From positions 1 to 33,898 of the forward strand of contig USGS01000010.1 of the NCBI GenBank assembly GCA_900554275.1: a DNA stretch of 33,898 bases, written 5' to 3'. Positions 1-7,205 of this stretch are shown here, piece by piece. This DNA comes from an uncultured Eubacteriales bacterium. Lineage in GTDB: Bacteria > Bacillota > Clostridia > Oscillospirales > Oscillospiraceae. Numbering within the stretch: the stretch's first letter is position 1; the number at the start of each line of letters is the position of its first letter. The translations under genes and the position numbers were made by a program. The notes under the pieces are model-generated. The model was given only the letters and a program-made list of their open reading frames with translations, did no database searches and was not told the DNA's origin.

Positions 1-331
1 CGCCGGCGCAGCCGTTGGTGGGGATGGTCTGGTTGATGGTCAGAATATTTGCGCCGGAATTGGCAAAAATAGACAGGTAATTGGACAGCACGCCGGGAAT
101 ATCCTTTAAAAGGGCGTAAAAGGTGATGATGCGGCCGGCGTGCATATTCTGAAAGGGCTGCACCGCGTCCTTGTACTTGTAAAAGGCGCTGCGGCTGATG
201 CCCACCTGCTTGGCGGCCTCGCCCACGGTGGTGGCCTCGCCCACCTGGAGCATCCGCTTGGCTTCCGCCACCCGCAGGAAGACCTCGGGCAGCGCCTCGG
301 ACGTGACCAAATAGTATTTCTGTTTTTCCAT
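1..331 (-). CDS. ACT domain-containing protein, UPF0735/PheB-like (C-terminus cut by window edge)
   Basis: The visible 110 residues read from an ATG at 331, behind a GGAGGAG ribosome site, and run off the left edge. The N-terminal half looks like a small helix-turn-helix (GEAAKQVGISRSAFYKYKD). The rest enters an ACT fold with the stretch ILTINQTIP, typical of the UPF0735 family that includes Bacillus PheB. ACT domains bind small ligands, usually amino acids, so a role in sensing or regulating amino-acid metabolism is likely, but the ligand cannot be read from the sequence. The family is usually about 145-150 residues, so roughly a quarter of the protein is missing. It is divergent from the YtvI-like gene and has its own sigma-A promoter. 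Confidence 0.85.
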   Translation of the reverse strand, partial: MEKQKYYLVTSEALPEVFLRVAEAKRMLQVGEATTVGEAAKQVGISRSAFYKYKDAVQPFQNMHAGRIITFYALLKDIPGVLSNYLSIFANSGANILTINQTIPTNGCAG

Positions 332-376
332 AGCTCTCCTCCTGCGTCCGCCCTATACGAACAAGTGTACGCGAGT

Positions 377-405
377 ATGATACCACAGGTGGGTTTTTGG
401 TGCAA
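377..405 (-). promoter_or_regulatory. Sigma-A promoter of the ACT-domain gene
   Basis: On the minus strand TTGCAC (400-405) and TATCAT (377-382) are separated by exactly 17 bases. The predicted start lies about 40 bases before the ATG at 331. Confidence 0.7.
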
Positions 406-466
406 GCGGAACTTGAAAAAATTTTGAAAAAATATGGAATACATATGGAAAAAGAAAGACTGCATT

Positions 467-494
467 TTGCACAAAACCTGAATAAATGTATATG
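467..494 (+). promoter_or_regulatory. Probable promoter of the ytvI-like gene
   Basis: TTGCAC (467-472) and TATATG (489-494) are 16 bases apart. The match is moderate. If correct, an upstream in-frame ATG at 486 would lie inside the promoter, which supports the downstream GTG start at 522. Confidence 0.45.
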
Positions 495-521
495 GACTGC
501 GGGGCAAAAGGAGGGGACGGC

Positions 522-1583
522 GTGAAATATGGGGAGAAGCTGGTGGCGCTGGCGTGGTACGCGGCGGTGGCGGCGCTGGTGTGGGCCGGGGTGCGGTACG
601 CCCTGGTGTGGCTGCTGCCGTTTCTGTTGGCGCTGGGGCTGGCCATGCTTCTTGAACCGCTGATGGAGCAGGCCCGCCGCCGGCTGCGGCTGAAGCGGGG
701 GTTCACGGCGGCGGTGGTGACGCTGGTGCTGGTGGGCGGACTGCTGACGGTGCTGATCGTGGTGCTGGTGCAGGCCGTGGAGCAGGCGCTGGCGCTGCTG
801 ACCTCCCTGCCGGAGATGCTGGCGGGGCTGCCGGAGACACTGGAGCGGGTGCAGGCCCGGGTCAGCGATTTCTGCGCCGCCTGTCCGGAGGGGCTGCGGC
901 GGTGGGCGGAGGGGGCGCTGGCGGATCTGCCGCAGCTGGCTTCGTCTTTGGCGGGGCAGGCATCCTCGATGGCGCTGCGGGGGCTGTCGTCGCTGATGGC
1001 AGCGCTGCCGGGGCTGTTTCTGGCCTGCGGCACGACGGTGCTGGCGGTGTTCTTCACCCTGACCGCCTATCCGCAGGTGATGGCGTTTCTGCGGCGGCAG
1101 CTGCCGGCGCGGTGGCGCGGCCGGGCGGGGGGCGTGAAGGCCAGTGTGCTGGACACGTTGGGCAAGTGGCTGCGGGCGGAGTGCATTTTGCTGCTGGTGA
1201 CGTTTTTGCAGCTACTGGCGGGACTCGTGCTGCTGCGGCAGGAGTACGCGCTGCTGCTGGCGCTGCTCATCGCCCTGATCGACGCGCTGCCGGTGTTCGG
1301 CACGGGGACGGTGCTGCTGCCCTGGGCGGCGGTGCTGTGTGTGGCGGGGGACGTGCCCCGGGGCATCGCGCTGGCGGCGCTGTACGCCGTCATCGCCGTG
1401 GTGCGCAGCGTGCTTGAGCCGAAGGTCATGGCGGCCCAGGTGGGGCTGCCGCCGCTGGTGGCGCTGGCGGCCATGTATGTGGGATTCCGCGTCATGGGCG
1501 TGGCGGGGATGGTGCTGCTGCCGCTGGCGGTGCTGGTGGTAAAGCAGCTCCACGACGGTGGGTTCGTGGGGTTGTGGCGGTGA
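522..1583 (+). CDS. ytvI: YtvI-like integral membrane protein (AI-2E/PerM family)
   Basis: A 353-residue, very hydrophobic protein. The GTG at 522 is chosen because GGAGGGG sits just before it and an upstream in-frame ATG (486) has no ribosome site and falls in the promoter. Several membrane segments flank a central extracytoplasmic region rich in Leu and Ala. The C-terminal half carries the family's conserved pattern: a LIALIDALPVFGTGTVLLPW segment, then a VRSVLEPKVM stretch and a final GVAGMVLLPLAVLVVKQLH helix, as in Bacillus YtvI (a sporulation membrane protein of about 370 residues). The family belongs to the AI-2E transporter superfamily, but its transported substrate is unknown. A second family member lies at 7886-9076. 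A role in sporulation is inferred from the family name only. Confidence 0.8.
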   Translation: MKYGEKLVALAWYAAVAALVWAGVRYALVWLLPFLLALGLAMLLEPLMEQARRRLRLKRGFTAAVVTLVLVGGLLTVLIVVLVQAVEQALALLTSLPEMLAGLPETLERVQARVSDFCAACPEGLRRWAEGALADLPQLASSLAGQASSMALRGLSSLMAALPGLFLACGTTVLAVFFTLTAYPQVMAFLRRQLPARWRGRAGGVKASVLDTLGKWLRAECILLLVTFLQLLAGLVLLRQEYALLLALLIALIDALPVFGTGTVLLPWAAVLCVAGDVPRGIALAALYAVIAVVRSVLEPKVMAAQVGLPPLVALAAMYVGFRVMGVAGMVLLPLAVLVVKQLHDGGFVGLWR

Positions 1584-1644
1584 TGGGGGTATTTTTTGCC
1601 GACCGCGGGCTAAGGTACCCCGCGGAGGCGTGAAGAGGAGAAAC

Positions 1645-1710
1645 GGATTGCCACGACCAGTCTGCACCCCAAGGGTACTTGCTTCGCGGCGCGGACCGGC
1701 TGGGAATGAC
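1645..1710. repeat. Dispersed intergenic repeat of the GTCATTnC..GGCAATCC type
   Basis: Read on the minus strand, the 66-base block opens with GTCATTCCCAGC and closes with GTGGCAATCC. These are the characteristic ends of a short interspersed repeat seen in intergenic regions of many bacterial genomes. The interior is GC-rich and partly self-complementary. Only one copy was noticed in this window. Confidence 0.5.
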
Positions 1711-1846
1711 AGCACAGGGACGGGTCGAGAGGGCAGACAGAGGGTGACGGAAAGGGTGCAAAAGGGGTGCGGCGGAATGTGGGCAAGGTCGGGGCGGTTT
1801 TCGCTTTGTCTGCACTTTTCCCGGAAAAATAAGTTCACATAACGAA

Positions 1847-1876
1847 TGTGGAAAACACTGTGGAAACCGTGGAAAA
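1847..1876 (-). promoter_or_regulatory. Cluster of three DnaA-box-like 9-mers
   Basis: Read on the minus strand the sites are TTTTCCACG (1868-1876), GTTTCCACA (1859-1867) and TTTTCCACA (1847-1855). Each is one or two bases away from the consensus TTATCCACA, all are in the same orientation, and starts are 9 and 12 bases apart. They lie about 170-200 bases before the topoisomerase promoter. DnaA binding is inferred. Confidence 0.35.
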
Positions 1877-2021
1877 CTTTATGAACAAAGGGTTAAGGCT
1901 GGTTGCCACCTGTTATGAAAACCGGGGGTAAGGGTGATTTATGGGAGGTATATGCAGCGGCGATAGCGGGTGCAGGACGGTGCATAGTGACTTGCGCGGC
2001 GGAGCGGCGGACGGCGGGTGC

Positions 2022-2050
2022 TTGCAAAACCGGCGGCGATACTATATAAT
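2022..2050 (+). promoter_or_regulatory. Sigma-A promoter of the topoisomerase operon
   Basis: TTGCAA (2022-2027) and a perfect TATAAT (2045-2050) are 17 bases apart. They lie 40 bases before the ATG at 2090, which has a GGAGGAAT ribosome site. Confidence 0.8.
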
Positions 2051-2089
2051 ATAGCATAGAGGAAAATCGGTGTACGCCGGAGGAATACT

Positions 2090-4078
2090 ATGGCAAAGAA
2101 GAACGTATACGACAACGAGAGCATCTCCAGCCTGAAGGGGGCGGACCGGGTACGGAAGCGGCCCGGCGTTATCTTTGGCTCAGACGGGCTGGAGGGCTGC
2201 GAGCACGCGGTGTTCGAGATCCTGTCCAACGCTATCGACGAGGCCCGGGGGGGCTACGGCAAGCTCATCACCGTGACCCGCTTCGCCGACCACTCGGTGC
2301 AGGTGGAGGACATGGGCCGGGGCTGCCCGGTGGACTGGAACGAAAAAGAGGGGCGGTACAACTGGGAGCTGGTGTTCTGCGAGCTGTACGCCGGCGGCAA
2401 GTACGACAACGAGAGCAGCGAGAACTACGAGTTCTCCCTGGGCCTGAACGGGCTGGGCTCGTGCGCCACCCAGTACGCCTCCCGGTACATGGATGTGACG
2501 GTGTGGCGGGACGGCAAGGAGTACCGGCTGCACTTTGAGCGGGGCGAGATCGTGGGCAAGCTGGAGGTCAGCGACCAGACCGGCAGCAAAAAGCGCACGG
2601 GCACGACCATCCGCTGGCTGCCCGACCTGGAGGTGTTCACCGACATCGCCGTGCCGCTGGACTACTACCGGGACGTGATGAAGCGGCAGGCGGTGGTCAA
2701 CGCCGGGGTGACGTTCCGGCTGAAGAACGAGGTATCCGCCGGGAAGCTCGAGGCGGAGGAGTTCCTGTATCCCGACGGCATCGCAGACTACATCAAGGAG
2801 CTGGCCGGGGACGACGCGCTGACCGAGCCGGTGTGCTGGTCGGCGGAGCGGAAGGGACGCGACCGGGCGGACAAGAAGGAGTACAAGGTGAAGCTCAGCG
2901 TGGCGCTGTGCTTCTCCAATCGGGTGGCGGTGTGTGAGCATTACCACAACTCCAGCTTTCTGGAGTACGGCGGCAGCCCGGAGAAGGCCACGCGGTCGGC
3001 CATGGTGTCCGCCATCGATAAGTACCTGCGGGACAATAATAAGTACGCCAAGGGCGAGGCGAAGATCACCTTCCCCGATGTGCAGGACTGTTTGATTTTG
3101 GTCAGCAACAACTTTTCCACCCAGACCAGCTACGAAAATCAGACGAAGAAGGCCATCACCAACAAGTTCATTCAGGAGGCCATGACGGAGTTCCTCCGCA
3201 GCCGGATGGAGATCTACTTCATCGAGAACAAGGAGGCGGCGGAGAAGATCGCCGCCCAGGTGCTGGTGAACAAGCGGAGCCGGGAGACGGCGGAGCGCAC
3301 CCGCATCAACCAGAAGAAAAAGCTCACCGAGAAGATCGACATCGCCAACCGGGTGCAGAAGTTTGTGGACTGCCGTACCAAGGACGTGAGCCGCCGGGAG
3401 ATCTACATCGTGGAGGGCGACTCCGCACTGGGCGCGTGCAAGCAGAGCCGGGACGCGGAGTTCCAGGGCCTGATGCCCGTCCGGGGCAAGATCCTGAACT
3501 GCCTGAAGGCGGACTATCCCCGCATTTTCAAGAGCGACGTCATCACCGACCTGATGAAGGTGCTGGGCTGCGGCGTGGAGGTGCACAGCAAGGCCGTGAA
3601 GGACCTGAACCAGTTCGACCTGAGCAATCTGCGGTGGAGCAAGGTGGTCATCTGCACCGATGGCGACGTGGACGGCTTCCAGATCCGGACGCTGATATTG
3701 ACCATGCTGTACCGGCTGTGTCCCACCCTGATCCGGGAGGGGTGCGTCTACATCGCGGAGACGCCGCTCTTTGAGATCACCTGCAAGGAAAAGACGTGGT
3801 TCGCCTACTCCGAGCGGGAGAAGGCGGACGTGCTGAAGGGGCTGGAGGGCAAGAAGGTCAACGTCCAGCGCTCCAAGGGACTGGGCGAGAACGACCCGGA
3901 GATGATGTGGCTGACCACCATGAACCCGGAGACACGGCGGCTCATCCGCGTGCTGCCCGAGGACGCCGCCGAGACGGCCCGGGTGTTTGACCTGCTGCTG
4001 GGGGACAACCTGGCGGGACGGAAGGACTATATCGCGGAAAATGGATTCCGGTATTTGGATATGATAGATGTGAGTTAA
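2090..4078 (+). CDS. parE: Type II topoisomerase ATPase subunit (ParE/GyrB-like, divergent)
   Basis: The 662-residue protein is the ATP-hydrolysing, DNA-gate subunit of a GyrA2B2-type enzyme. The GHKL ATPase has the essential Glu/Asn pair in EILSNAIDEA (about residues 43-52), the EDMGRGCPV box, a GLNGLGS lid motif (canonical GLHGVG) and an ENQTKK loop, the QTK sensor. The Toprim domain has EGDSALGACKQ starting at Glu442 and the metal-binding DGDVDG at 524-529, where the usual forms are EGDSAGGSAKQ and DADVDG. SKGLGENDPEMMW closes the domain. All metal ligands are kept although the surrounding residues differ from housekeeping GyrB. It is immediately followed by the A subunit (18 bases). Divergence and context suggest the second type II topoisomerase (Topo IV-like) rather than gyrase, but biochemical type is not proven. 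Confidence 0.88.
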   Translation: MAKKNVYDNESISSLKGADRVRKRPGVIFGSDGLEGCEHAVFEILSNAIDEARGGYGKLITVTRFADHSVQVEDMGRGCPVDWNEKEGRYNWELVFCELYAGGKYDNESSENYEFSLGLNGLGSCATQYASRYMDVTVWRDGKEYRLHFERGEIVGKLEVSDQTGSKKRTGTTIRWLPDLEVFTDIAVPLDYYRDVMKRQAVVNAGVTFRLKNEVSAGKLEAEEFLYPDGIADYIKELAGDDALTEPVCWSAERKGRDRADKKEYKVKLSVALCFSNRVAVCEHYHNSSFLEYGGSPEKATRSAMVSAIDKYLRDNNKYAKGEAKITFPDVQDCLILVSNNFSTQTSYENQTKKAITNKFIQEAMTEFLRSRMEIYFIENKEAAEKIAAQVLVNKRSRETAERTRINQKKKLTEKIDIANRVQKFVDCRTKDVSRREIYIVEGDSALGACKQSRDAEFQGLMPVRGKILNCLKADYPRIFKSDVITDLMKVLGCGVEVHSKAVKDLNQFDLSNLRWSKVVICTDGDVDGFQIRTLILTMLYRLCPTLIREGCVYIAETPLFEITCKEKTWFAYSEREKADVLKGLEGKKVNVQRSKGLGENDPEMMWLTTMNPETRRLIRVLPEDAAETARVFDLLLGDNLAGRKDYIAENGFRYLDMIDVS

Positions 4079-4096
4079 CGAAAGGACATTGCTCCC

Positions 4097-6337
4097 ATGG
4101 CAAAGAAGAAAACAGAGGAAAAGACCGTCCGGCACGCGGCAGACCCCAATGTGATGGGACTGCGGGGCGCGGTGGTGGAGCAGCCCATCACCGCCACGCT
4201 GGACGAGAACTATATGCCCTACGCCATGAGCGTTATCGTCAGCCGGGCCATCCCGGAGATCGATGGGTTCAAGCCCTCACACCGGAAGCTGCTGTATACC
4301 ATGTATAAGATGGGACTGCTCACCGGCGGGCGGACGAAGAGCGCCAACATCGTGGGCCAGACCATGCGCTTGAACCCCCACGGCGACCAGGCCATCTATG
4401 AGACGATGGTGCGGCTGGCCAAGGGCAACGAGTCGCTGCTGCACCCCTTCGTGGACAGCAAGGGCAACTTCGGCAAGGTGTATTCCCGGGACATGGCCTA
4501 CGCCGCCAGCCGGTACACCGAGGCCAAGCTGTCCCCCATCTGCGCCGAGCTGTTCCGGGATCTGGACTGCGACGCGGTGGACTTTGTGGACAACTACGAC
4601 AACACCACGAAGGAGCCGGCGCTGCTGCCCACCACGTTCCCCAACGTACTGGTGTCCGCCAACCAGGGCATCGCCGTGGGCATGGCGTCCCAGATCTGCG
4701 GGTTCAACCTGGGCGAGGTGTGCGAGACCACCATCGCGTATCTGAAGAACCCGGAGCACGACATTACGGCTACCCTTATCGCGCCGGACTTCCCTACCGG
4801 CGGCGAGATCGTGTGCGGCGGCGACGACCTGCGAGCCATCTACCGCACGGGCCGGGGCGGCATCAAGGTGCGGGCGCGGTGGCGCTATGACAAGGGCGAG
4901 AACGTCATCGAGGTCTATGAGATCCCCTATTCCACCACCATCGAGGCCATTCTGGATAAGGTGGCGGAGCTGGTGAAGGCCGGGAAGGTCAAGGAGATCG
5001 CCGATATGCGGGACGAGACGGACCTCAGCGGCCTGAAGCTGGCCATCGACCTGAAGCGGGGCGTTGAGCCGGAGAAGCTGATGGCCAAGCTGTTCCGCCT
5101 GACGCCGCTGCAGGACACGGTGAGCTGCAACTTCAACATCCTCATCGCCGGGATGCCCCGTGTCATGGGCGTGGGCGAGGTGCTGGAGGAGTGGACGGCG
5201 TGGCGCACCGACTGCGTGAAGCGGCGGGTGTACTTCGTGCTGAACAAGAAGCAGGAGAAGCTGCACCTTTTGCAGGGTCTGAAGCGCATCCTGCTGGACA
5301 TTGACAAGGCCATCAAGATCATCCGGGAGACGGAGGAGGAGGCCGACGTTATCCCCAACCTGATGATCGGCTTCGGCATCGACCAGGTGCAGGCGGAGTA
5401 CGTGGCAGAGATCAAGCTGCGGAACATCAACAAGGAGTACATCCTCAAGCGGGTGCAGGAGACGGCGGCGCTGGCCGAGGAGATCGAGGATCTGGAGGAC
5501 ACGCTGGCCAAGCCCGCACGGATACGGAAGATTATCATCGGGGAGCTGGAGGACGTGAAGAAGAAGTACGCCGTGCCACGCCGCACCGGCGTGGTATACA
5601 GCCACGAGGTGGAGGAGGACGTGGAGGAGGACGCGCCGGAGGACTATCCCGTCCACCTGTTCCTCAGCCGGGAGGGGTATTTCAAGAAGATCACGCCCCA
5701 GTCGCTGCGGATGTCCGGCGAGCAGAAGTACAAGGAGGGCGACGGCCCGCGGCAGTACTTCGAGGCCACCAACAACACGGAGCTGATGTTCTTTACCGAC
5801 AAGCAGCAGGTCTACAAGACCCGGGCCAGCGAGTTCGGCGAGACGAAGGCGTCGCTGCTGGGCGACTATCTGCCGGCCAAGCTGGGCATGGATGGTGGGG
5901 AGAACGTGATCTTCCTGTGCCTGCCGGGGGATTACAGCGGTGCGCTGCTGTTCTTCTTCGAAAATGGCAGGGCGGCGCGGGTGGCTCTCAGCGCCTACGC
6001 CACCACGTCCAACCGCCGCAAGCTCACCGGTGCGTACTGCGACAAGTTCCCGCTGGTACACATCGAGCAGCTGGCGGAGGACACGGAGCTGGCGCTGGAG
6101 ACCAGCGAGCCCCGGGCGCTGCTGGTGCATACGGCGCTGCTGGCGCCCAAGACCACACGGTCCACCCAGGGCGTGCAGGTGATGAACATCAAGCCGAAAT
6201 ACCGGCTGGAGCGGGTGCTGCGGGCGGAGAGCTGCGGCATCACCAACGCGGCCCGCTACCGCACGAGGACCATCCCCGCCGCCGGCGCGCTGCTGCGGCC
6301 GGAGGACAGCGAGGAGAAGCAGCTGGAGCTGCTGTGA
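4097..6337 (+). CDS. parC: Type II topoisomerase DNA-cleaving subunit (ParC/GyrA-like)
   Basis: The 746-residue protein cuts and rejoins DNA together with the preceding ParE-like subunit. The N-terminal region has the GyrA/ParC start YAMSVIVSRAIPEIDGFKPSHRK. The catalytic tyrosine is Tyr140 in AASRYTEAK. The quinolone-contact segment reads HGDQAIYE (95-102): glutamine 98 replaces the usual serine, and Glu102 matches the acidic position of ParC. A coiled-coil region (about 370-480) is followed by a C-terminal domain of degenerate beta-pinwheel blades from about 510. No GyrA box (QRRGGKG) is seen, arguing against gyrase-type negative supercoiling. It is shorter than typical GyrA (about 820-870). 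The ATG follows an AAAGGA site. A putative lipoprotein gene begins 22 bases downstream. Confidence 0.88.
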   Translation: MAKKKTEEKTVRHAADPNVMGLRGAVVEQPITATLDENYMPYAMSVIVSRAIPEIDGFKPSHRKLLYTMYKMGLLTGGRTKSANIVGQTMRLNPHGDQAIYETMVRLAKGNESLLHPFVDSKGNFGKVYSRDMAYAASRYTEAKLSPICAELFRDLDCDAVDFVDNYDNTTKEPALLPTTFPNVLVSANQGIAVGMASQICGFNLGEVCETTIAYLKNPEHDITATLIAPDFPTGGEIVCGGDDLRAIYRTGRGGIKVRARWRYDKGENVIEVYEIPYSTTIEAILDKVAELVKAGKVKEIADMRDETDLSGLKLAIDLKRGVEPEKLMAKLFRLTPLQDTVSCNFNILIAGMPRVMGVGEVLEEWTAWRTDCVKRRVYFVLNKKQEKLHLLQGLKRILLDIDKAIKIIRETEEEADVIPNLMIGFGIDQVQAEYVAEIKLRNINKEYILKRVQETAALAEEIEDLEDTLAKPARIRKIIIGELEDVKKKYAVPRRTGVVYSHEVEEDVEEDAPEDYPVHLFLSREGYFKKITPQSLRMSGEQKYKEGDGPRQYFEATNNTELMFFTDKQQVYKTRASEFGETKASLLGDYLPAKLGMDGGENVIFLCLPGDYSGALLFFFENGRAARVALSAYATTSNRRKLTGAYCDKFPLVHIEQLAEDTELALETSEPRALLVHTALLAPKTTRSTQGVQVMNIKPKYRLERVLRAESCGITNAARYRTRTIPAAGALLRPEDSEEKQLELL

Positions 6338-6359
6338 CGATGAGGAAAGGAGGGCGTCC

Positions 6360-6986
6360 ATGGGAAAGAAATTTCTGACGCTGCTGAGTGCGCTGGTGCT
6401 GGCGGTGAGCTGCACCGGATGCAGCCTGCTGCACCGGGAGTGGTATGAGGTCACGGCCCACAGCTCCGGCTATTACGAGGGGCGGGACGCCCTGCGTGCC
6501 GACACGTATCAGGATCTGGTCAACGACATTCTGGTGCTGGTGGGCAACCACTCCGAGGAGGGCGTGATCTGGCTCTACTACGCCCAGGAGGGTCTGGATG
6601 CCGACGACGCGGCGGAGCGGGCCTGCCGGGAGGTGGAGGAGGACACGTCCATGGGGGCGTATGCCGTGTCGTACATCCAGTACACGGTGGACAACTCCGC
6701 CCGGAATTACAGCGCCATTACTGTGACCATCGGCTACCGGCGGACGGAGCAGCAGGTGGCAGACGTGGTCCATGCCACCAATCTGTCGGCGCTGGCGGAT
6801 CTGCTGGCAGAGGCGGCACAGGCGGGCAGAAGCGAGCTGACGGTGCAGTTCAGCTCCATCGACGCCACGGCGCAGGAGGTCCTGCAGATCGTGGAGGCAG
6901 TCCGCGCGGACCAGGGCGGCAGGAACTGGACGGTGAACTTCTACCCCGAGGGCGGCGTGGAAATGGTGGAGATACTGCTGGGATAG
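6360..6986 (+). CDS. Putative lipoprotein of unknown function
   Basis: A 208-residue protein starting with a short positive segment and a hydrophobic signal core ending LAVSCTGCS. Two cysteines there could act as the lipidated residue, but neither fits the lipobox perfectly (Ala or Cys at -3). The mature part, from about residue 22, is acidic and soluble, with mixed helix and strand and no domain I recognise. A strong AAGGAGGG site precedes the ATG, and the gene lies only 22 bases after the ParC-like gene, so it is probably cotranscribed with the topoisomerase. Nothing in the sequence links it mechanistically to DNA topology. It might instead be an unrelated envelope protein sharing the transcript. 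Confidence 0.7.
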   Translation: MGKKFLTLLSALVLAVSCTGCSLLHREWYEVTAHSSGYYEGRDALRADTYQDLVNDILVLVGNHSEEGVIWLYYAQEGLDADDAAERACREVEEDTSMGAYAVSYIQYTVDNSARNYSAITVTIGYRRTEQQVADVVHATNLSALADLLAEAAQAGRSELTVQFSSIDATAQEVLQIVEAVRADQGGRNWTVNFYPEGGVEMVEILLG

Positions 6987-7001
6987 CGGGAGAAATTTTC
7001 G

Positions 7002-7045
7002 CAATTTCACAATTTTCACAATATGCGCAATATGCGCAATATGAA
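7002..7045. repeat. Five imperfect 9-base tandem repeats before the tRNA promoter
   Basis: An 8-9 base unit is repeated: CAATTTCA, CAATTTTCA, CAATATGCG, CAATATGCG, CAATATGAA. The array ends nine bases before the -35 box of tRNA-Gly and is A/T-rich, as expected for an upstream promoter element. Confidence 0.55.
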
Positions 7046-7054
7046 AATGCAGGG

Positions 7055-7083
7055 TTGACAAACCGGAAAATATGCGGTATAAT
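7055..7083 (+). promoter_or_regulatory. Consensus sigma-A promoter for tRNA-Gly
   Basis: A perfect TTGACA (7055-7060) and a perfect TATAAT (7078-7083) are separated by 17 bases. The -10 box lies 13 bases before the mature tRNA 5' end. Confidence 0.9.
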
Positions 7084-7096
7084 TCACCTTGCGTTT

Positions 7097-7172
7097 GCGG
7101 GCGTAGCTCATCTGGTAGAGCGCGACCTTGCCAAGGTCGAGGTAGCGAGTTCGAGCCTCGTCGCCCGCTCCA
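7097..7172 (+). tRNA. tRNA-Gly (anticodon GCC), CCA encoded
   Basis: The 76-base sequence folds into a full cloverleaf. The acceptor stem is GCGGGCG/CGCCCGC with discriminator T and an encoded CCA (7170-7172). The D-arm is GCTC-loop-GAGC with GG in the loop. The anticodon stem CGACC/GGTCG encloses TTGCCAA, so the anticodon is GCC and reads GGC/GGU glycine codons. The T-arm carries the TTCGAGC loop. It has its own consensus promoter and a strong terminator, so it is a single-tRNA transcription unit. Confidence 0.97.
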
Positions 7173-7175
7173 AAA

Positions 7176-7205
7176 ATCACCACCCTTCCGGGTGGTGATT
7201 TTTTT
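7176..7205 (+). terminator. Rho-independent terminator of tRNA-Gly
   Basis: A perfect 10-bp stem, ATCACCACCC (7176-7185) with GGGTGGTGAT (7190-7199), has a four-base loop and is followed by a run of T. Confidence 0.92.

Larger units (their letters stand above)
1584..2089. other. 506-base intergenic region with repeat, DnaA-box-like sites and promoter
   Basis: No convincing gene is seen here. The region holds, in order, a GC-rich 7-bp hairpin without a T-run (1603-1625), a dispersed repeat (1645-1710), a purine-rich stretch, three DnaA-box-like 9-mers (1847-1876), and the promoter of the topoisomerase operon (2022-2050). Short reading frames in it have no ribosome site and no recognisable protein. 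Confidence 0.6.

Noticed and set aside
1603..1625. Hairpin after ytvI as a terminator
   Set aside because: The 7-bp stem CCGCGGG/CCCGCGG has no T-run on either side.
2180..4135. Minus-strand open frame of 651 codons opposite parE
   Set aside because: Antisense shadow with Leu/His/Gln-rich composition and no ribosome site.
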